Assembly (NCBI RefSeq): GCF_000208925.1
Contig: NW_001914960.1
Location: 1,464-51,042, forward strand
Length of the DNA: 49,579 bases
Direction of reading: 5' to 3'
DNA from: Entamoeba histolytica HM-1:IMSS
Lineage: Eukaryota; Evosea; Mastigamoebida; Endamoebidae
The notes under the pieces were generated by a model. That model was not told the DNA's origin. It was given only the letters and a program-made list of their open reading frames with translations, and made no database searches. Below are positions 19,780 through 29,664 of the stretch, piece by piece. A program made the translations under genes and the position numbers. Position 1 is the first letter of the stretch, and each line of letters starts with the position of its first letter.

Positions 19780-20049
19780 TCATTTCAATATGTAACTTAT
19801 TATTTCTTTAATTTCATAGTGGATTATTCCCATTTCTTCACTACTTTCTGTCATTATTCTCAAATCATCCATATATAAAGTGTGATTTGCTTTTGGGAAT
19901 TTCTCTTCGATGATTTGAGAAAATACATTCATCTGAATGATGAAGAGTAGAGGGGATAAGGAATCACCTTGTAAAATTCCTCTATTTAATTTAATACATC
20001 CTAGATATTCATTAAATTTATAGCCAATGAATATCTTCCATCTAGTCAT
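19780..20049 (-). pseudogene. LINE ORF2 reverse transcriptase core remnant
   Basis: The longest readable block of the reverse transcriptase palm: LNRGILQGDSLSPLLFIIQM (motif B region, GILQGDSLSP) followed by TLYMDDLRIMT (motif C, YMDD with both catalytic Asp intact). Neighbouring blocks in other frames continue it on both sides (20349-20681 upstream; 19490-19783 downstream with EDLYKYLGI). Frame changes between blocks show the decay. Confidence 0.85.
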
Positions 20050-21511
20050 TATACTTTCAATTATGCCAATGATGACAAACTCATAATTAAAATATTTTAA
20101 TGATTCAATTACCCATTCGTGGTTTACTGTGTCATATGATTTCTTAATGTCATAATATGACTCATCATATTTTGGGTATTTTTCTTCTTTCTGCTGCTTT
20201 AATATATAACTATTAATTATTCATTCTTTATCAGCTAAAGATTGTAACTTACATCCCAATTGGTTGCTACTGATTTTCAATGATTCACAATTCATATTAA
20301 GTCTAATGTGAATCTTTTCTTTTAATATGGAGGTAAATACTTTCATAATTACATTTGTACAACTGATATGACGATAATTAATGACATCATTCCTATCACT
20401 TTGTGGATTAATAAAGTTCTTCCACTTACCATGTCTAATGGGATGTTTTCAGGGAAGTTCAACCATTCGTTAAATATGTTAAGAATGATTTCTCTTGATG
20501 ATGACATCCTTTTCCAATAATACCCATATATAGTGTCTATTCCTTGTGCTTTCCAGTTACTTATTCTCATTATACTTAAATTTAATTCATTTAATGTTAT
20601 AATGACACTATCATAATTGATATATCTTTCATTCCACGAGGTGATTTGTTTTATTTTCCAATTTTCTTTATTTAATTTCACCTGTGTTTCATATAACGAT
20701 TTCCAATATTCTAAAGTAATATCGTTATTTGGGTGTATTTCATTTTTTGTTTCTTCCTTATTCTAATTTTCTTGTTAGAATCAAACATGATTTTATTTGT
20801 ATTGATTCTGACCCTTTCATCTTTATTAAATTTAATTCTTTATTTGATCATTGTCATCATATATTTTAGGTACTTTATTCTTTCTAGTGCTTTAACTTTT
20901 ATTCCTTCTTCATCATGTTCTTTTAATTTCATGATGCACTTTATTCTGTACAATTCCCTTGACCAAATCTTCTAGTCTATTTATTTTCTTTAAGATTTCT
21001 TTTATTTCATCAAATTTATCTCTTATTATTTTATTTTGGAGATAGAGGTGCATAATCATTGAAATAATCTTCATATCATCTTGCAGTTCCTGCATTCTGC
21101 TTCCTGACCATATCCATCTATTATTAATTTCCATTATTAATCGGTCAGCTTCTTTTCTTTTCCAGTAGTAATTAATGTTTGCACATTTTTCTACTTTCAT
21201 TTCTTTCACTTTATTGATGAGAATGTTAAGGTATTCTTCATCAATTTCTGTAGAGTTATTTTTTATTATGATTTTTTATTATTGAATTACACTCTACTCT
21301 TCCTTCCATTATATCATTTACTTTCATTTTAATGTATCGTTTAATGTTTTCTTTTATTTTATGTGATATATTTTAATATATTTAATATGTTCTTTTTTAT
21401 TATTGACATTGATGTTTATTGCTTTTATTATATTTTCTATTTGTTCATTTCTTATTTTCTTATATAATTTCCTATTCAACCAATTAATTGCAAAACAATA
21501 CAACACTTCAA

Positions 21512-23015
21512 TTAAAATTCTATTTCTTTGTTTTGTTGTATTTCTTGTCTGATTATCATCTCTTGTTTTTTGACAATCAGTGCTTTGCTTTTCTCTTCGA
21601 TTTCCACTACTGTCTTTTTCATAGGAGTAGTTTCATTCATCTCCATCGTTCCCGATGATGCTTTCCTCAGTACTGGTTGTGTATTTATCACAAGTGTCAT
21701 CGTTTTCTTCTTCTCTAATTCCTTCTGTGAAATAAAATTTTCAATATCATCTTGTTGTTTTGATATTATTTGTTTTTGTGTCTCATTTTCTTTTTGTGTG
21801 TTGTCTAATTCTTCTCTTGTTATTTCTGCAATTTATTGGTTTTTAATTGCAATTTCTTGATATTCAGAGATTTGTTTTTCTTTATCTCTTATTTCTTTCT
21901 TTAATTCTTTAGTATTTTCCTCTATCGTTTTGATTTTCTTCTCTAGTGTGTTTGCATTTTGTTCTAGCGTTTTGTTTCTCTTTTTCAACTTTTCAATTTC
22001 TTCTTTCATTTCTTCATTTTCTTTTTCTATCTTCTTTTTATTAGCTTGGATGCTTCGGATTTTTTCTTCTTTGTTATTTACTTCTGTGATTTTCTTTCCT
22101 TCTATCTCATTTATTTTTCCTTGTTGTTTTAAGTTTTCTTCTTCGAGTTTTTCATTTTCTTTCTTCATTTCTTCATAATTCGTTTGAATCTTTTTAATTT
22201 GTGTTTTCATTTCTGTAGTTTCTTCTTCAAATTCTTTCCTAACTATTTCTTTTGCTTTTCTCATCATTTCTTCTGAGATGGCTTGTTCTTCTTCCATTCT
22301 TTTCATACTTAATTCTTTAACTTTTTCTTTTAATTCAGTAATTTGATTTTTCAGAGCAAGTATTTCTTCTTTTTCTTTTTCTTCTTCTATCTTTTCTTCT
22401 TTATTTTTTGTTTCTTCTTGTATTTTCATTATACTTTGTTTGCTATTTATTATTCTTGCAATTTTACATCTATCATTCATTTCTTTAATTGGGTTTTTGT
22501 TTTTAATTTCTGTTTCTATAGCCTTAATGTCTTTTTCCTCCCAATCTTTTGTTTTTTCTTTAAACTCTTCTTTCGTCTTTTCAATTATCTTTTTCTTTTT
22601 AATTGAATATACTTCTTGAAGAATATCATACCATTTTTTCTTCTTACCTTCATATTTTTTAAGTATTTCTTCATATTCTCCTTCTTTCCATTCACTTGTT
22701 ATTCTTTTTATTCTTTCTTGTATATCATTTATTGTTATTCATTTATATTTGTTATTTGTATAATCTTTATTGTCATTGTATTTACCTTGTTTTTTATTTG
22801 TTTTTCTTTGAGTCTTTTGTCTTCTAAACCCTTTTTCCTTGGTGTATCGTTTACCTTTATTATTATAATTGTTATGCCATTTATTGCTATTGACATTTCT
22901 TTTTTTATTGTATGACCTTGGATTTCTATGTCTTGTTTGCTTTTCTTTACAAGACTCTAAGGTTTTACACAATAGCCATGGCATTAAAATTTGTTGTATT
23001 TCCTGCATTGGAAAA
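21512..23015 (-). pseudogene. LINE ORF1 remnant with coiled coil
   Basis: Starts just inside the element 5' end with a basic Lys/Asn/Arg-rich segment (SYNKKRNVNSNKWHNNYNNK). After a break it continues as a long heptad-like Glu/Lys/Ile coiled coil (21833-22480, such as QITELKEKVKELSMKRMEEE), and a further fragment lies at 21512-21700. This agrees with Entamoeba LINE ORF1, a nucleic-acid-binding chaperone-like protein with a coiled coil. At least two frame breaks are present. Confidence 0.65.
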
Positions 23016-23024
23016 GGATCTCCC

Positions 23025-23044
23025 AAAAAAATAAAAAAGAATAA
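23025..23044. repeat. Right target-site duplication of LINE
   Basis: Exact copy of 18238-18257. It ends 9 bp before the stop codon (TAA, 23054-23056) of the minus-strand kinase gene, so the element sits directly in the kinase 3' untranslated region. Confidence 0.8.
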
Positions 23045-23053
23045 TAAAATGAA

Positions 23054-25777
23054 TTACAATTTCATAAAAGCATCAAGAACTTCATTTTTAAATTGAGTAA
23101 TTATAAAAGGAAGTTCATTTTTGAATTGAGACAATTGACTATCAACATTAATAATTTTATTATCTAAATTATTAATTTTATTTTCTAAATCAGTTATTTT
23201 CATTGGAATACCTTCACTAATAGTATTATTAAAGTTATAAACTTTACTTCTTCTTTCAATTTCATCAATTAATTCCATTCTTAAAATTTCAAAATGACAA
23301 GGAACCATTTCACAAACTGCATTTTTAGCTTTACTTAGTTCAAATCTTAATAATGCCATAACTTTATTTTCTAATTCAGGATCTAAAGAAGATTTTGTTG
23401 TTGATGTAAATTGTCCATGAAGAATTTTAGAAGATTGTTTTGAAAATCTTTTTTGTTTCATTGGAAATTTTCTAAGTGATTCTTTACGGGATGAGTGTGG
23501 AGATGAAATTCCTCTTTGAATAATAGTTGATTGTGGAGAATTTGTTGTATGTAATTTATCAGGTGATATAGTTGAGTTTAATTGAGTTGATAAATTTTGA
23601 GGAAGTTGTTTAGTTTGTTGTAAAGGAAGGATATTAGAGTTTGGTTTAACTAAAGGAGTTGAAGTAACATTAGGAGTTTTTGGAGTTATTAAAATATGAT
23701 TAGAAAGATTAGGATCTAATTCATTAAGTTTAGAATGATTAATATCAAGAGGAGAAGTAGTAATATTTACATTCAATCCAGTTTGTTTTTTAAATTGAAA
23801 TTGAGTATTTAAAGAATTATTTGAAGAAGAATTTGTTGTAGGACTTTCTGTTTTTTTTTCAATTTTAATACTAGATGTGTGAAGAGGAATAGTATCACAA
23901 CAAGACATTTTAGGTGAAGTTTTATTAATTTCATTATTAAATAATTTTATTTTTTCATCAGAAGTATCATTTTTTTCTAATTGTTTTTGAAAAGGTTTAC
24001 TCTCAATTTCTTTACTACTATTTACACTTCTTTTTTTTAATGATTTACTTTCAAATGAATTAAATTTATTTGTTAGTCCACTTAAAGTGACACTTTTTTT
24101 TGTTTTACTTTTTAATGAAATAAAGTCTTTATCAATAGAGTTTAAACTTAATGAATTTTCATCTTTTTTTAATGTTTTCTTTCTTGGACTTATAATTTCT
24201 TTAGGAATTTTAACACTTAAATTAAAATTCTTTTTTAATTCTTTTTTATTTGGTCTATTTGGTGTTCTTGGATTGAAATCTTCTAAATGAGGTGAGTTTT
24301 CTCTTGATACTTCTCTTGATGATTCTGTTGATTCAATACTTTTTATTGGTACAAATACTCCACATGGAGAAATATCTCCATCAGTACTTTCAAGTGTTGT
24401 ATCATACATTTCTTTTAGTCTTTCATCAATAGCTGTATTAACCATATTTTCAACTATTTCTTTTGTCCATCCATTAATTAATGTTTTATAATTATCAATT
24501 TCTTTTAATTTTTTTTCAGTAGTTTCTTTGATATTTAAAGTTGTATTTTCTTCTAAACTTAATACTTTTTCATTAAGAATTTGAATATCATTTTTTAATT
24601 TTTCAATTGCTTTAAATTGTTCATTAATTAATTCTGTATTTTCAGGTAAACATTCTGTTGATCCAGCTAAAGTATTATCAGGATATGTTCCAATAACATC
24701 TGTTTGATTTTGTTGTTTTATTGTTGTAGAATAAAATGAACGTACTTGTGTTTTACTTATATCATCTTTATCTAAATATTTAATAGCAAATTTATTTTCA
24801 GGTAATATTTCAATTTGAGGTAATAAATGATATTTGGCTTGATAAACTGAAACACAAAGATTTAATACTGGTTGATTGTCTTCAACTTGTGTTAAAAATT
24901 TATGTCTTTTAAGTTGAGTTATTGTTGCTCTTTGTCTACTATTTTTAATAAGACATAACGCAACAAAATTCATTATTTCTTCACTATTTTCTTCTTTATT
25001 TTTAAAAGTAGGTGGTGGATGTTTTTTAATTAATTCAAGTATTCTCATTGTAGTTAAATCTTCATATGGTGGTTTTCTTTCTCTTAATTCTAATATGGTA
25101 ATTCCTAATGACCAAATATCACTTTTTGTAGTAAATGGTTTCTTAAAAACAACTTCTGGTGCCATATATGGTGCTGAACCATACCACTTATCTTCACATA
25201 AATCATTTACATGTTTACTAATACCAAAGTCTGTAAGTTTTACTTCACAATCATCACTAATTAATATATTTGCAGGTTTAATATCTAAATGAATAATATT
25301 TGCATTGTGTAATGCTTCTAGTCCATTAACAACTCCTTTAATAATACATGCAATTGCTTGTTCAGGTAAAGGTGTATTTAATGTTTTAATAATATCCTTT
25401 AAACTACCAGCATTACAAAGTTCCATAATAATCCAAACATTATCTTTTTCTGTATATGTTCCTAAATAACTTAATATATTAGGATGTTTCATTTGTTTAA
25501 ATGTAATAATTTCTTTTTGAATTGATTCACTTGATGATTTATTTAATTTAATAATTTTTGCAGCAGAAATAAATCTCATTAATTTATGTCTAACCTTCCA
25601 AACTTCTCCAAATCCTCCTGCACCTATAAGAGATATTTTTTCAAATACATTTTCTCCAGTCCAATTACCATCAATATCCATATAAGTTGTTTTTCTAGTA
25701 TTTACAGTAATCATTTTTCTATGTGATTTTCTAGTCGAAGGTACTAAGTTATTTGATGATGTAGGTACATTTGACAT
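23054..25777 (-). CDS. STE20-like serine/threonine protein kinase
   Basis: The start chosen is the ATG at 25777 (three more codons are open upstream but begin with TTG), giving 907 residues. The kinase domain spans about 47-295 in this numbering: Gly loop GAGGFGEV, lysine AAKII, catalytic loop HLDIKPANIL, DFG, then GSAPYMAPEVV and DIWSLGITILEL. The GSAPYMAPE and SLGIT signatures place it in the STE20/PAK-GCK group acting upstream of MAPK or cytoskeletal pathways. The HLD variant of HRD keeps the catalytic Asp but lacks the Arg, so activation-loop phosphorylation may matter less. There is no CRIB domain. The C-terminal 600 residues are Ser/Thr/Asn/Lys-rich with short coiled coils (about 390-430 and 860-905). 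Its 3' flank was hit by a LINE. Confidence 0.92.
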   Translation of the reverse strand: MSNVPTSSNNLVPSTRKSHRKMITVNTRKTTYMDIDGNWTGENVFEKISLIGAGGFGEVWKVRHKLMRFISAAKIIKLNKSSSESIQKEIITFKQMKHPNILSYLGTYTEKDNVWIIMELCNAGSLKDIIKTLNTPLPEQAIACIIKGVVNGLEALHNANIIHLDIKPANILISDDCEVKLTDFGISKHVNDLCEDKWYGSAPYMAPEVVFKKPFTTKSDIWSLGITILELRERKPPYEDLTTMRILELIKKHPPPTFKNKEENSEEIMNFVALCLIKNSRQRATITQLKRHKFLTQVEDNQPVLNLCVSVYQAKYHLLPQIEILPENKFAIKYLDKDDISKTQVRSFYSTTIKQQNQTDVIGTYPDNTLAGSTECLPENTELINEQFKAIEKLKNDIQILNEKVLSLEENTTLNIKETTEKKLKEIDNYKTLINGWTKEIVENMVNTAIDERLKEMYDTTLESTDGDISPCGVFVPIKSIESTESSREVSRENSPHLEDFNPRTPNRPNKKELKKNFNLSVKIPKEIISPRKKTLKKDENSLSLNSIDKDFISLKSKTKKSVTLSGLTNKFNSFESKSLKKRSVNSSKEIESKPFQKQLEKNDTSDEKIKLFNNEINKTSPKMSCCDTIPLHTSSIKIEKKTESPTTNSSSNNSLNTQFQFKKQTGLNVNITTSPLDINHSKLNELDPNLSNHILITPKTPNVTSTPLVKPNSNILPLQQTKQLPQNLSTQLNSTISPDKLHTTNSPQSTIIQRGISSPHSSRKESLRKFPMKQKRFSKQSSKILHGQFTSTTKSSLDPELENKVMALLRFELSKAKNAVCEMVPCHFEILRMELIDEIERRSKVYNFNNTISEGIPMKITDLENKINNLDNKIINVDSQLSQFKNELPFIITQFKNEVLDAFMKL

Positions 25778-25880
25778 GAATGACAATCTTTTATTTGTTA
25801 CTTTTAATTTTTTTTTTTAATGAAAACAAAAAATAATAAAAACAAAATTTTCATAAGAAGGTTTTAAGAGTAAATTTTTA

Positions 25881-26957
25881 TTAAACTACTCCTGCATTTT
25901 TTTTCTTTGCATCAGAAACAAAATCTCGAATTTTTTGTTCATTTTTAAGAGAACAAATTAACAATGCATCTTCAGTGTCTGCAATAATATAATCATTTAA
26001 CCCTTCTACAACAACATATTTATTTGAACTTTTATGAACAATACAATTATGACAATTATATAATTCACTTCCATCAGAAACATTTTGTTGATCATCTTTT
26101 TGTTGTAAAGTATGTAATGATCCCCAAGTACCAACATCAGACCATCCAAATTCAGAACAAATTACTGTTACATCATTACTTTTTTCCATTACAGCATAAT
26201 CAATAGAGATACTAGAACATTTTTCATATGCATTATTAGCTGAAGAAACTTCATCAGGAGTATTAAATTTATCTTTAATATCTGCAAAATATTGTTCAAC
26301 TGTTGGAGCGAATTGTTTAAGTTGATTAATTATTGTTTTTGCAGTCCATAAGAAAATACCTGCATTCCAAGCATAATTACCTGAAGCAAGATATTCAAGT
26401 GCTTTGTCCATAGATGGTTTTTCAACAAATTTATATACTTCACTAATATTTCCTTCAATAAATTGGTTATTATTATAATTAATATAACCATATCCTGTTT
26501 CAGGTCTTGTTGGTGTCATACCTAAAGTCATTAATTTATTTGGATGTGTTTCAATAAAAGAAAAAGCTTCATGTACAACTTTTATAAATTTTTTTACATC
26601 TGTTATTAAATGATCACTTGGTGCAACTATCATAACTCCTTCTGGATCACGTGAACATATCCAATGACTTGCATAAGCAACACATGGAGCAGTATTTCTT
26701 CTATATGGTTCACAAAGAATATTTTCTACTGGAATTTCTGGTAATTGCTCTTGAACTAATCCTCGGTATTGAATTGATGTAACAACAATGAAATTTTTTA
26801 CAGGAATAATAGAAGACAATCTATCAAATGTCATTTGAATAAATGTTCTTCCAACATGCATGATATCCAAGAATTGTTTTGGTTTACTTTCTCTTGAAAG
26901 AGGCCAAAAACGAGCACCAACCCCTCCTGCCATAATCACACAATAACGATGTTCCAT
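25881..26957 (-). CDS. Mannose-1-phosphate guanylyltransferase (GDP-mannose pyrophosphorylase), bacterial type
   Basis: A 358-residue enzyme making GDP-mannose from mannose-1-phosphate and GTP, the donor for N-glycans, GPI anchors and O-mannosylation. The nucleotidyltransferase signature is at the N-terminus: MAGGVGARFWPLSRESKPKQ (residues 9-28), followed by EPYRRNTAPC and APSDHLI. Further on come FVEKP, YAWNAGIFLW and IDYAVMEKS..V, ending with GWSDVGTWGSL. The FWPLSR..KPKQF and GWSDVGTW motifs are of the bacterial ManC class without the C-terminal isomerase domain, not of the eukaryotic GMPPB class. The length matches single-domain bacterial enzymes. This supports acquisition from bacteria, as seen for many Entamoeba metabolic genes. 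Single exon. Confidence 0.93.
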   Translation of the reverse strand: MEHRYCVIMAGGVGARFWPLSRESKPKQFLDIMHVGRTFIQMTFDRLSSIIPVKNFIVVTSIQYRGLVQEQLPEIPVENILCEPYRRNTAPCVAYASHWICSRDPEGVMIVAPSDHLITDVKKFIKVVHEAFSFIETHPNKLMTLGMTPTRPETGYGYINYNNNQFIEGNISEVYKFVEKPSMDKALEYLASGNYAWNAGIFLWTAKTIINQLKQFAPTVEQYFADIKDKFNTPDEVSSANNAYEKCSSISIDYAVMEKSNDVTVICSEFGWSDVGTWGSLHTLQQKDDQQNVSDGSELYNCHNCIVHKSSNKYVVVEGLNDYIIADTEDALLICSLKNEQKIRDFVSDAKKKNAGVV

Positions 26958-27152
26958 TGAAACTAAAGATCTATAAAATTAATATCTAGTTAACAAATAT
27001 TCTATTTTTATATTTAATATTTGAAATCCAAAATAATTTTCTCCGTTTTTCGCAAAAAAATTTATAATAAAAAAAGGAATTAAATTAGTAATACTATACA
27101 CAATTCCACCATAATAATAGAAAATTTTTTTCTAAACTGATGAAAAACACTG

Positions 27153-27887
27153 CTAAGAATCAAAAGGTTGACAAGGATATCTGAATGAAGTGAAAATAGA
27201 AAATATTCTTGGGTTTGATGGAATAAACATAGAAAGAGGAGAGCGAAAGGCGCTAAGAGAAATTTGTAAATTTGCAAGAGTTACAATATTAGAAGAAAGT
27301 CCACTATATTTACTTTGTACTTTAAGTATTAATTCTCGAAGATTATTTTCTTCTTCTTTAATAGATATTTCATGTCCACCAGGAGTAATAATTGAATCCC
27401 AAACGTAAAAATGAATAACTTTTAAAGATTCTTTAATTGTAGTTATTCCGAGTTGAAGAGAATATCCTCGATCAATTAACAACCATGCTAACGCATTTGA
27501 AAAAGATGCTTCTCTATTACGACATTCATTAATTTGCGATGACTTAACACTTTGTTCCATTGCTTTTAAATGTAATTCTTTTTCATTATAAATACTAACC
27601 ATTGACTTATCTATTTTAATACTTCTTTCTTTCTTTCTTTTTGCTTTATTCACATGGGACTGAATGTTAAAACATAATAACGTTGACATTTTAGTGAAAG
27701 AATCAGACTCATAATGTTGGTTTGAAATAGTAAGACTTCTTCCTACTAATACTTTTAACGCATAATTACTTTGTTTTGAACGGAAAAATGTCATTTGCCC
27801 ACCTTCTTTCAATATAAAATAAACAAGAAGTGCATCTGAAAGAGCTTTTTTAGACCGCGATAAAGCCCTACTCATTGCGTTATTCAT
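27153..27887 (-). CDS. Hypothetical protein, 244 residues
   Basis: Not recognised. The ATG at 27887 is taken as the start because the three codons before it begin with TTG. No signal peptide is seen. There is a basic N-terminal region (SRALSRSKKALSDALL), a Lys/Arg patch near residue 83-89 (KAKRKKERS), and a possible beta-rich segment (LGITTIKESLKVIHFYVWDS). The composition is balanced and Ser-rich, with Trp, Cys and His present, which is unlike chance frames in this DNA. It lies 195 bp upstream of the guanylyltransferase start on the same strand. Function is unknown. Confidence 0.6.
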   Translation of the reverse strand: MNNAMSRALSRSKKALSDALLVYFILKEGGQMTFFRSKQSNYALKVLVGRSLTISNQHYESDSFTKMSTLLCFNIQSHVNKAKRKKERSIKIDKSMVSIYNEKELHLKAMEQSVKSSQINECRNREASFSNALAWLLIDRGYSLQLGITTIKESLKVIHFYVWDSIITPGGHEISIKEEENNLRELILKVQSKYSGLSSNIVTLANLQISLSAFRSPLSMFIPSNPRIFSIFTSFRYPCQPFDS

Positions 27888-28478
27888 TGTCAACAACGAG
27901 TCTAAATTTCTTTTTAAGTTTAGTTTCTTTTTTTTTGTTTCAAAAAAAATTGTCCCATGACATTGTTTATTTAATAAGAATAATCAGAACAGTATATTGC
28001 CTAGATATAGAAAATGTTTATTTCATAACCTAAAACAACACAAAAGTATTATTATTTTTTTTTCATATAAAACCATTTTAAGTATCTGAAATGTAGTTTT
28101 ATTGATTAACTCAAATCATAACTTTATAATTAACTGATATTTGGGGTTATTTTCATTTAACGGTTAAATTCAATATTTTGAATGTTGGGTGTTATTTCCT
28201 AATGGAATTGAAAATTAGAAGTCAATCGAAATATTTTCGGATATTTAAATTATATAGTTAATTTAAGTTATTTAAGAGAAATAAATTATCATTACTCTTT
28301 CAGGATATAAATATATATTTAAGAAGAGAAAAGAATTTAAATTAAATTTTACCTTCAAAAAATATTACATTTAAATACTTTAAATTTAAGTTAGTGACTT
28401 TTTTTTGGTTTTGATAAGCAGACTTTCTTTAAATGAAACAGATAAAAATAAGAACAGAAAAACAAAAAAATATTACAT
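27888..28478. other. Divergent intergenic region, no gene seen
   Basis: About 590 bp between the minus-strand hypothetical gene and the syntaxin gene. It must contain two promoters. It is A+T-rich with a TATA-like TTTAAAT cluster at 28370-28390 and no recognisable RNA gene. Confidence 0.35.
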
Positions 28479-29603
28479 ATGAATAATAGTACTGACACAA
28501 ATGATATAGTCAGCCAAAAGAATGAATTAACAGGAATTATTATTGAAGATGAGACTGAACAACTTCCATTTGGACTTATGAAATTTCTTTCTAAAGTTGA
28601 AGAAATTAAACATCAACTTATGTGCATTGAAGATAATAATGAATTAATGAAAATTAAGTACGAACGAATAACAAAACAAATGAAAGTGTCGGATGTTAGT
28701 AGTTTGTTTTTATTTTATTTTATTTGTAATGCAATAAGTTCATTATAAAAGAAGACTGTGAAGAACTAAAACGATTAATACAAAAAATATGTTCAGATGC
28801 ATTAAGAATAGAGAAAGAATTAAAACAATGTAAACAAGAAAATGATAGTATTAAAAAAGATATTGAATCAAACCCAATTCATCAGGTAGGAGAGAGTGAG
28901 TTACGAATTAGAGAAAATCATATATCTTTCCTTTCCATGAAATTTGTCGTAATAATGAAAAAATCTAGAATACTTCAAGAAAAAATTAAAGAAGGATTAA
29001 TAAAGAATTACCAGAAACAAGTAAAACTTAGTTTGCATGTTATAACATTTTTATATAATTATAATTTTAATAAAACTAATTTTTTTAGTTGGTACAAACA
29101 ATCTTCCTCCAGAACTTCAAACATTAAATATTAAAGAAGAAAAAAGATTTCATCACCAAATGAAACTAAAGAAAGAGTCTTCAAAACGTATTAATAAAAT
29201 ACAGTCCATTAATAGTTTGGCTTATGTTAAATCAAAACATGATGAAATCATAACTATTATAAGAAGTATTGATGAATTAGCTCAAACATTTGTTGATGCT
29301 GCAATATTAGTTGAAATGCAAGGTGAAATGATTAATAATATTTGTGATAATTGTGAACAAGCAAAGGAGTATACTACAGAAGCATTAATCAATATTAATA
29401 AAGCAAAAAGACTCAGAAAGCCAAATCGTTTTGTTTGTTTTTTTTTTGTTCCTATTGTATAATTAATAAAGATATAATTAATTTCGTAGAAAAAGTGGTC
29501 AATTGTAATTTGTATTTGTCTTATAATTGTAATCTTTCTTGTTGTTGTAGGAAGTATACTTCTTCCAATTATTATTAAATCAGCAGAATTTGCACTTGTC
29601 TAA
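28479..29603 (+). CDS. Syntaxin (Qa-SNARE), four exons
   Basis: Exons 28479-28701, 28752-29030, 29089-29432 and 29490-29603; introns of 50, 58 and 57 nt start GTTTGT, GTTTGC and GTTTGT. All phases match and give 319 residues. The N-terminal Habc bundle begins LPFGLMKFLSKVEEIKHQL and continues through SELRIRENHISFLSMKF to LIGTNNLPPELQ. The Qa-SNARE helix follows (KHDEIITIIRSIDELAQTF, then VEMQGEMINNI, with the zero-layer Gln in MQGEMI). The last exon encodes a single C-terminal anchor (WSIVICICLIIVIFLVVVG) and a short lumenal tail. It would act on the target membrane in vesicle fusion. The QGEMI core matches plasma-membrane and endosomal syntaxins, but the exact compartment is open. Confidence 0.93.
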
Positions 29604-29664
29604 TTAATTTGTTTTTATATTTGTTGTATTAAAAATAAAAATAAAACATTAAAGAAAGTTATTA

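Larger units (their letters stand above)
18258..23024 (-). mobile_element. Full-length decayed non-LTR LINE (EhLINE-like, R4 type)
   Basis: A 4.77-kb element on the minus strand, 5' end at 23024 (starting GGGAGATCC) and 3' end at 18258. It is flanked by a perfect 20-bp duplication, and the length equals known Entamoeba LINE1 (about 4.8 kb). ORF1 lies at about 23015-21500: a basic start (frame 22739-23026) and a long Glu/Lys coiled coil (21833-22480). ORF2 lies at about 21210-18323: reverse transcriptase with GILQGDSLSPLLFI and the catalytic LYMDD (19780-20049), and a terminal restriction-like endonuclease with SDIYVLDKK...LLFDMTN (about 18610-18695) and VKIIPVVISINGLV (18323-18598). Both reading frames are broken by many stops and frameshifts, so the copy cannot move itself. 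It fills the short gap between the convergent helicase and kinase genes. Confidence 0.9.

Noticed and set aside
21930..22606. Plus-strand Phe/Ser-rich frames antisense to the LINE
   Set aside because: They are the complement of the Glu/Lys coiled coil of ORF1; the composition is forced by the other strand.
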